This document shows, piece after piece, positions 22,896-23,405 of a stretch of DNA of 23,405 nt. The notes below the pieces were generated by a model. It was not told the origin of the DNA. It ran no database searches and saw nothing but the letters and a program-made list of their open reading frames with translations. This DNA comes from a virus, in IMG/VR virus record IMGVR_UViG_3300009104_000126, positions 1 to 23,405 of that record. One strand, written 5' to 3'. The translations under genes were made by a program, and so were the position numbers. Each line of letters begins with the position of its first letter. The first letter of the stretch is position 1.

Positions 22896-22931
22896 TAAAA
22901 ATATAAAAATAAATAATAAAAGGAGTCAATC

Positions 22932-23120
22932 ATGGCAGTCATAGCAGATAAGCAGTGGTGGAAGTCAAAGACAATTTGGACATCAGTAATAGCTGGTGTT
23001 GTTGGAGTTTTACAAGCAGCAGGTATTGTAGATCAAGTACCTGAAGTTGTTTGGACACTATTAGCATCTTTCGGACTTTATTCCGTTAGGTCAGCAGTTG
23101 GTGATTCAGCAGCTAAGTAA
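22932..23120 (+). CDS. Small membrane protein, holin-like
   Basis: The 62-residue protein has a short charged N-terminus (MAVIADKQWWKSKTIW), a hydrophobic segment at about residues 16-32 (TSVIAGVVGVLQAAGIV), a short polar turn with Pro37, and a second hydrophobic segment at about 36-52 (VPEVVWTLLASFGLYSV), ending in a charged tail. The KSKTIWxxVIAxVxxxLQAxGI pattern is like many small phage holins with two membrane spans. Holins make the membrane lesions that start lysis. Its placement between tail tube and baseplate genes is not a usual lysis cassette and no endolysin is in the window, so a membrane role in entry or assembly remains possible. A strong AAAGGAG lies at 22918-22924 and a terminator follows. 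Confidence 0.6.
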   Translation: MAVIADKQWWKSKTIWTSVIAGVVGVLQAAGIVDQVPEVVWTLLASFGLYSVRSAVGDSAAK

Positions 23121-23133
23121 ATAAAATAATTTA

Positions 23134-23165
23134 AACTGGGGATTATTATATCCCCAGTTAGTTTT
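23134..23165 (+). terminator. Rho-independent terminator after the small membrane protein gene
   Basis: AACTGGGGAT (23134-23143) pairs perfectly with ATCCCCAGTT (23150-23159) around a TATTAT loop, a 10-bp stem. The T run after it is short (AGTTTTATAA). It closes the gp19 transcript; because the stem is perfect it could act on either strand. Confidence 0.82.
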
Positions 23166-23174
23166 ATAATTGGT

Positions 23175-23185
23175 TATATTGTATA
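23175..23185 (+). promoter_or_regulatory. Weak variant of the late promoter motif
   Basis: TATATTGTATA differs from TATATTTATA by one extra base. It follows the terminator and lies 45 bases before the baseplate gene start, the same arrangement as at 2241-2291 and 22247-22296. The match is loose, so this rests mainly on position. Confidence 0.3.
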
Positions 23186-23229
23186 GGTTACTAAAAACTA
23201 TTCAATAAAAATTACAAAGGAGAAAAAAC

Positions 23230-23405
23230 ATGGCAGAAGAAAAACGCCAGTTTCCTACTGAAGTAATAGATTTGCCTTCGAAAGGATATTTTTATTCGAA
23301 GGACAGTCCATTATCAAGTGGTCAGGTGGAAATTAAATACATGACGGCGAGAGAAGAAGATATATTAACTTCTACTAATTTAATACAAAAAGGAATTGTT
23401 TTAGA
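23230..23405 (+). CDS. 26: Baseplate hub/assembly protein, gp26-type (5' part)
   Basis: Only the first 58 codons are in the window; the frame is open to the end. The protein begins MAEEKRQFPTEVIDLPSKGY, followed by FYSKDSPLSSGQVEIKYMTA and REEDILTSTNLIQKG. This 'LPSKGxFY...SPLSSGxVEIKYMTAxEEDIL' pattern is what I recall for the T4 baseplate family that includes gp26, a baseplate hub assembly component. The gene symbol is tentative because T4 gp26 itself is quite diverged from the phage relatives I have in mind. A ribosome site AAAGGAG (23216-23222) lies 7 bases before the ATG. Its place after the tail sheath and tube genes fits a baseplate role. Confidence 0.6.
   Translation, partial: MAEEKRQFPTEVIDLPSKGYFYSKDSPLSSGQVEIKYMTAREEDILTSTNLIQKGIVL

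Noticed and set aside
22901-22920. AATAAATA before the small membrane protein as a forward T4-type late promoter
   Set aside because: It lies in a run of A and T, differs from the element used elsewhere in the window, and would place the RNA start about at the ribosome site.

Overview
The window is part of the virion-structure region of a T4-like contractile-tailed phage. Every supported gene is on the + strand, the DNA is AT-rich, and spacing is tight, with several 1-19 nt overlaps. The T4-type proteins recognised are scaffold gp22 (3' end), major capsid gp23, neck gp13, a gp14-like neck protein, a gp15-like tail terminator, sheath gp18, tube gp19 (163 aa, the T4 length) and a gp26-type baseplate protein (5' end). 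The fibre-like vocabulary (SGNISGS, DLGSSxxxWKDLY, YYDxSKKFET) and the AT richness are what I associate with T4-like phages of marine bacteria. That habitat, and any host, is inference and is not proved by the sequence.

Layout: 1-2215 scaffold and capsid, closed by a terminator. 2281-5665 neck and tail completion genes (13, 14, 15). 4862-19385 about 14.5 kb of repetitive, Ser/Thr/Gly/Asp-rich fibre-like proteins that share modules. The largest, 1527 aa, ends in a Peptidase_S74 self-cleaving chaperone domain. 6507-7458 a small accessory cassette sits inside the fibre array: a Nudix hydrolase, a 70-aa basic protein and a zinc-ribbon/NUMOD3-like protein. 19438-22895 a coiled-coil protein, the tail sheath and the tail tube. 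22932-23405 a small holin-like membrane protein and the start of the baseplate gene.

Expression: eight intergenic sites share the core ATATTTAT, four of them as exact TATATTTATA, usually 28-117 nt before a start codon. They probably are the late promoters. Read on the opposite strand, the exact copies contain the classical T4 late box TATAAATA. At several gene boundaries a terminator hairpin is followed directly by this motif, which would make separate late transcription units. Three of the predicted leaders begin with a hairpin.

Most interesting points: (1) the Nudix enzyme and the next protein both begin with a 10-residue leader, M-[LI]-KLK-x-LL-x-E, that resembles the capsid-targeting leader of T4 internal proteins, suggesting packaged, injected cargo; (2) the gp15-like protein is fused to a fibre module that is duplicated as the next free-standing gene; (3) a 33-nt exact in-frame direct repeat in the giant fibre gene could remove 822 residues while keeping the C-terminal chaperone; (4) the recurrent promoter, terminator and hairpin architecture.
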